Source: Sphingomonas leidyi (GTDB taxonomy: Bacteria > Pseudomonadota > Alphaproteobacteria > Sphingomonadales > Sphingomonadaceae). Taken from it: DNA of 64,000 nt. The first letter of the stretch is position 1, and the number at the start of each line of letters is the position of its first letter. Location of the stretch: contig NZ_JAASQV010000006.1 of NCBI RefSeq assembly GCF_011761945.1, positions 124,001-188,000 on the forward strand, given 5' to 3'. Below the pieces are notes generated by a model, which was not told where the DNA came from, searched no databases, and was given only the letters and a program-made list of their open reading frames with translations. The translations under genes and the position numbers were made by a program. This document shows, piece after piece, positions 62,349-64,000 of the stretch.

Positions 62349-62912
62349 GGGTTCACCTCCTGCTCGCCAGCCTAGACCCCTCTCCCCTCCTCAGCGACGT
62401 GCCAGTTGTCGACGGGTGCGACTCGGGTGAACTTCCTCAAAGAATCATCTTTAAAAACGCCGCTGCTCGCAGCGGAAGGATTCGTGATTCAAAAGATTCA
62501 GATTCAGGGCACGAAAAGCTCATAGAAATCAACGGACTACGGCGTTTTGCCTGACCGGACGGGGGTGTTTGACTGACCCATTGGGGGCTTCAACCTGTCC
62601 CGTTGGGGGGCGATACCTGACCTGCTGGGGCAATCCTGACCGATTGGGGGGGGGCGTCATTCTTGGCGTGCTTCGGCCTAGTTTTGAGGCGCCCTGATCG
62701 ACGAAGCGATCGGAAAGGCGGTTCGCGAGCATTGTTTGGGGGGCGCCGCGCGACTCGGCAGCGTTCCTCGAATTCTTGCCCACAGCCATGCAAATTTGTC
62801 CTGACCGATTGGGGGAGGCCGGGCGGCGGATGATCCTGACCTGACTTGACGGACGAGGTCAGGTCAGGCAGCAACTAGGCACCGGAGACTCACAACTGAT
62901 CGTAATTATGGC
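62349..62912. other. oriV: Predicted origin of replication (oriV): AT-rich stretch and iterons
   Basis: An AT-rich stretch with repeated GATTC (about 62443-62535) precedes at least seven related repeats of the form CCTGACCGATTGGGGG. Starts are at 62550, 62572, 62594 and 62616 (exactly 22 bp apart), then 62635, 62800 and 62835. The divergent primase gene and the rep gene flank it. This is the classical layout of an iteron origin controlled by a Rep_3-type initiator. No other gene is supported in the gap. Confidence 0.88.
62550..62850 (+). repeat. Iterons (about 17 bp core)
   Basis: The core CCTGACCGATTGGGGG occurs twice exactly (62635 and 62800) and in five variants. The first four copies have a 22-bp period, two helical turns, as expected for Rep binding on one face. 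The copies at 62800 and 62835 lie close to rep and may serve autoregulation. Confidence 0.88.
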
Positions 62913-64000
62913 ATGGAAACCGACGCTGGCCAAATAGACGAGGCAGTAGACCAGAGCGGCGAGGAAGCATCGCCAGGCCGTGCGATGCGAGTTGCGGCGG
63001 CGCTGAAGGCCAAAGGTGGCGATCAGTTCGCCAAACCAGGCAACATCATCGAGGTTAAGTTCGTCAAGGGCGAGTCTCTTAGTCTGACAGCCTCGCGATT
63101 GCTTGCGCTGATGATCCTTACGGCGGGCGGGGATGCCTGGGAGGATCGTCCGCATCGCATGCGCAAGGCAGACATCCGCCGGGGTCACAAGGGCAATGAG
63201 CGTATCAGCGACATGTTGGAGGAGCTCCATCGCACGCTGTTCGCAGTCGACGACAAATCGTGGCGAGGGAAGAAGGCCACGCTCCGCTTTTCGCTCATCT
63301 CGCGATCGCGCGAGGAGACGGAGGAGGACGGTGGCGAGGCGGGTTGGATCGAATGGGAGTTCACGCCCGACGCGCGGAAGCTCATCCAGGCTTCCGAGAC
63401 CTATGCGGTGCTCAACCGGCAGGCCGTTCTTGGCTTCAGATCGAGCTACGCTCTAAAACTTTATGAGCTTGGCGCGCTCCGGCTGCATCGGAGGCAGGCC
63501 ACATGGAAGGGCGACATGCAAGCGCTCCGCGCCGCGCTCGGCATTCCGCCGGAGGTCTATGCTGACTTCGCCCAGTTGCGGCGGAAGGTGCTGGAAAAGG
63601 CGAAGGCCGAGATCGATCAGCTGGCCCATTTCAGGGTGGAGTGGCGGGAGATCCGGCAGGGGCGGACGGTCACCGAGCTGGAGTTCCGCTTCGAGCCAAA
63701 GGGCGCACCCGAGGTCATCGAGACGGTGGATGAGCTAAATCGGCACTCATCGGGACGCGAATCGAGGCGTGACGGTAGCGTGGAGACGGTGAGCGTCGCG
63801 CGGGCAGGGCAGGGGATGATTTCGGCGCCAAAGAAGGTTCTTCCCAAAGCCAAGCCGGAGGAGAAGACGTTCCCGCGTGGGTCGCTTCATTTTGGCGAGG
63901 ATGAACTCCTGGCGATCGGCCGTGCACATGGCGGTGGCTGGGACATCAACATGATCGCGGATGCCTATCGCGAGCATATGGGTGAGCGCCTTGGAAAGGT
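62913..64000 (+). CDS. Rep_3 family plasmid replication initiator (3' end outside window)
   Basis: A frame open from the ATG at 62913 to the window end (362 codons). It starts METDAGQIDEAVDQSGEEAS. The winged-helix initiator part includes SLSLTASRLLALMILTAGGD, TYAVLNRQAVLGFRSSYALK and RRKVLEKAKAEIDQLAHFRV, typical for RepB/Rep_3 proteins that bind iterons. A linker rich in Lys, Pro and Arg follows residue 280. It would bind the repeats just upstream and start replication. The C-terminus is not seen. Confidence 0.88.
   Translation, partial: METDAGQIDEAVDQSGEEASPGRAMRVAAALKAKGGDQFAKPGNIIEVKFVKGESLSLTASRLLALMILTAGGDAWEDRPHRMRKADIRRGHKGNERISDMLEELHRTLFAVDDKSWRGKKATLRFSLISRSREETEEDGGEAGWIEWEFTPDARKLIQASETYAVLNRQAVLGFRSSYALKLYELGALRLHRRQATWKGDMQALRAALGIPPEVYADFAQLRRKVLEKAKAEIDQLAHFRVEWREIRQGRTVTELEFRFEPKGAPEVIETVDELNRHSSGRESRRDGSVETVSVARAGQGMISAPKKVLPKAKPEEKTFPRGSLHFGEDELLAIGRAHGGGWDINMIADAYREHMGERLGK

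Noticed and set aside
62550-62850. CRISPR array as explanation for the spaced repeats
   Set aside because: The repeats are about 17 bp, degenerate and nearly adjacent (22-bp period), with no unique spacers and no cas genes; they lie before a Rep_3 gene and fit iterons.

Overview
The window is 64 kb of GC-rich DNA that reads as part of a large plasmid, or plasmid-derived element, of an alphaproteobacterium, most likely a sphingomonad. The signs are the imuA-imuB-dnaE2 cassette with a GTTC-N7-GTTC LexA box, a PRTRC cassette, a MobF relaxase with its coupling protein, an iteron origin next to a Rep_3-type initiator, and the DUF736, DUF3768, DUF5818 and DUF6927 families. I saw no rRNA, tRNA, CRISPR array or type IV secretion genes. 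If the element is self-transmissible, its mating-pore genes lie outside the window.

Layout. (1) 0-4.3 kb: a tyrosine recombinase gene cut in two by an IS21-family element (istA/istB) with a clean target duplication, then a membrane protein. (2) 4.3-10.5 kb: accessory and defence-like genes: a PIN/ImmA toxin-antitoxin pair, a possible papain-like protein, a GIY-YIG protein, and a winged-helix gene divergent from an ApeA-like HEPN gene. (3) 10.7-16.7 kb: the SOS-controlled mutagenesis operon imuA-imuB-dnaE2 plus a small fourth gene. (4) 16.8-19.6 kb: two leftward genes with HEPN-type RX4H motifs, one probably frameshifted, and a PD-(D/E)XK-like protein. (5) 19.6-27.6 kb: a leftward transfer operon: ribbon-helix-helix protein, TraD/TrwB coupling protein, TrwC-type relaxase, then six small or membrane proteins. 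The order matches trwA-trwB-trwC of R388.

(6) 27.6-28.2 kb: a non-coding stretch with a hairpin and nic-like sequence resembling the F and R388 nic sites, so it is the likely oriT. The predicted nick would send the plus strand rightwards first, so 28-62 kb would be the leading region. Most genes there are on the minus strand and are transcribed towards oriT, as known leading-region genes are. Their content also fits: SSB, ArdC anti-restriction, a DarB-like methylase-helicase, a Toprim/CHC2 primase, two ParB-like proteins, toxin-antitoxin genes, and possible DNA-modification enzymes (a Mom-like GNAT, two PP-loop ATPases, a DpdA/TGT-like transglycosylase). A complete PRTRC cassette (ParB, E, C, F, B, A, ThiF) lies in the middle and contains all parts of a ubiquitin-like conjugation system. 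Structured intergenic repeats occur in two copies near oriT, and a G-rich leader motif recurs before at least eight minus-strand genes. A 2,555-bp group II intron interrupts a DUF6927 gene at 50.8-53.3 kb.

(7) 62.3-64 kb: iterons and an AT-rich stretch (oriV), then the rightward replication initiator gene, which runs off the window.

Family names are from recognition of sequence patterns without database searches. Start codons were chosen by ribosome binding sites, gene overlaps and composition.
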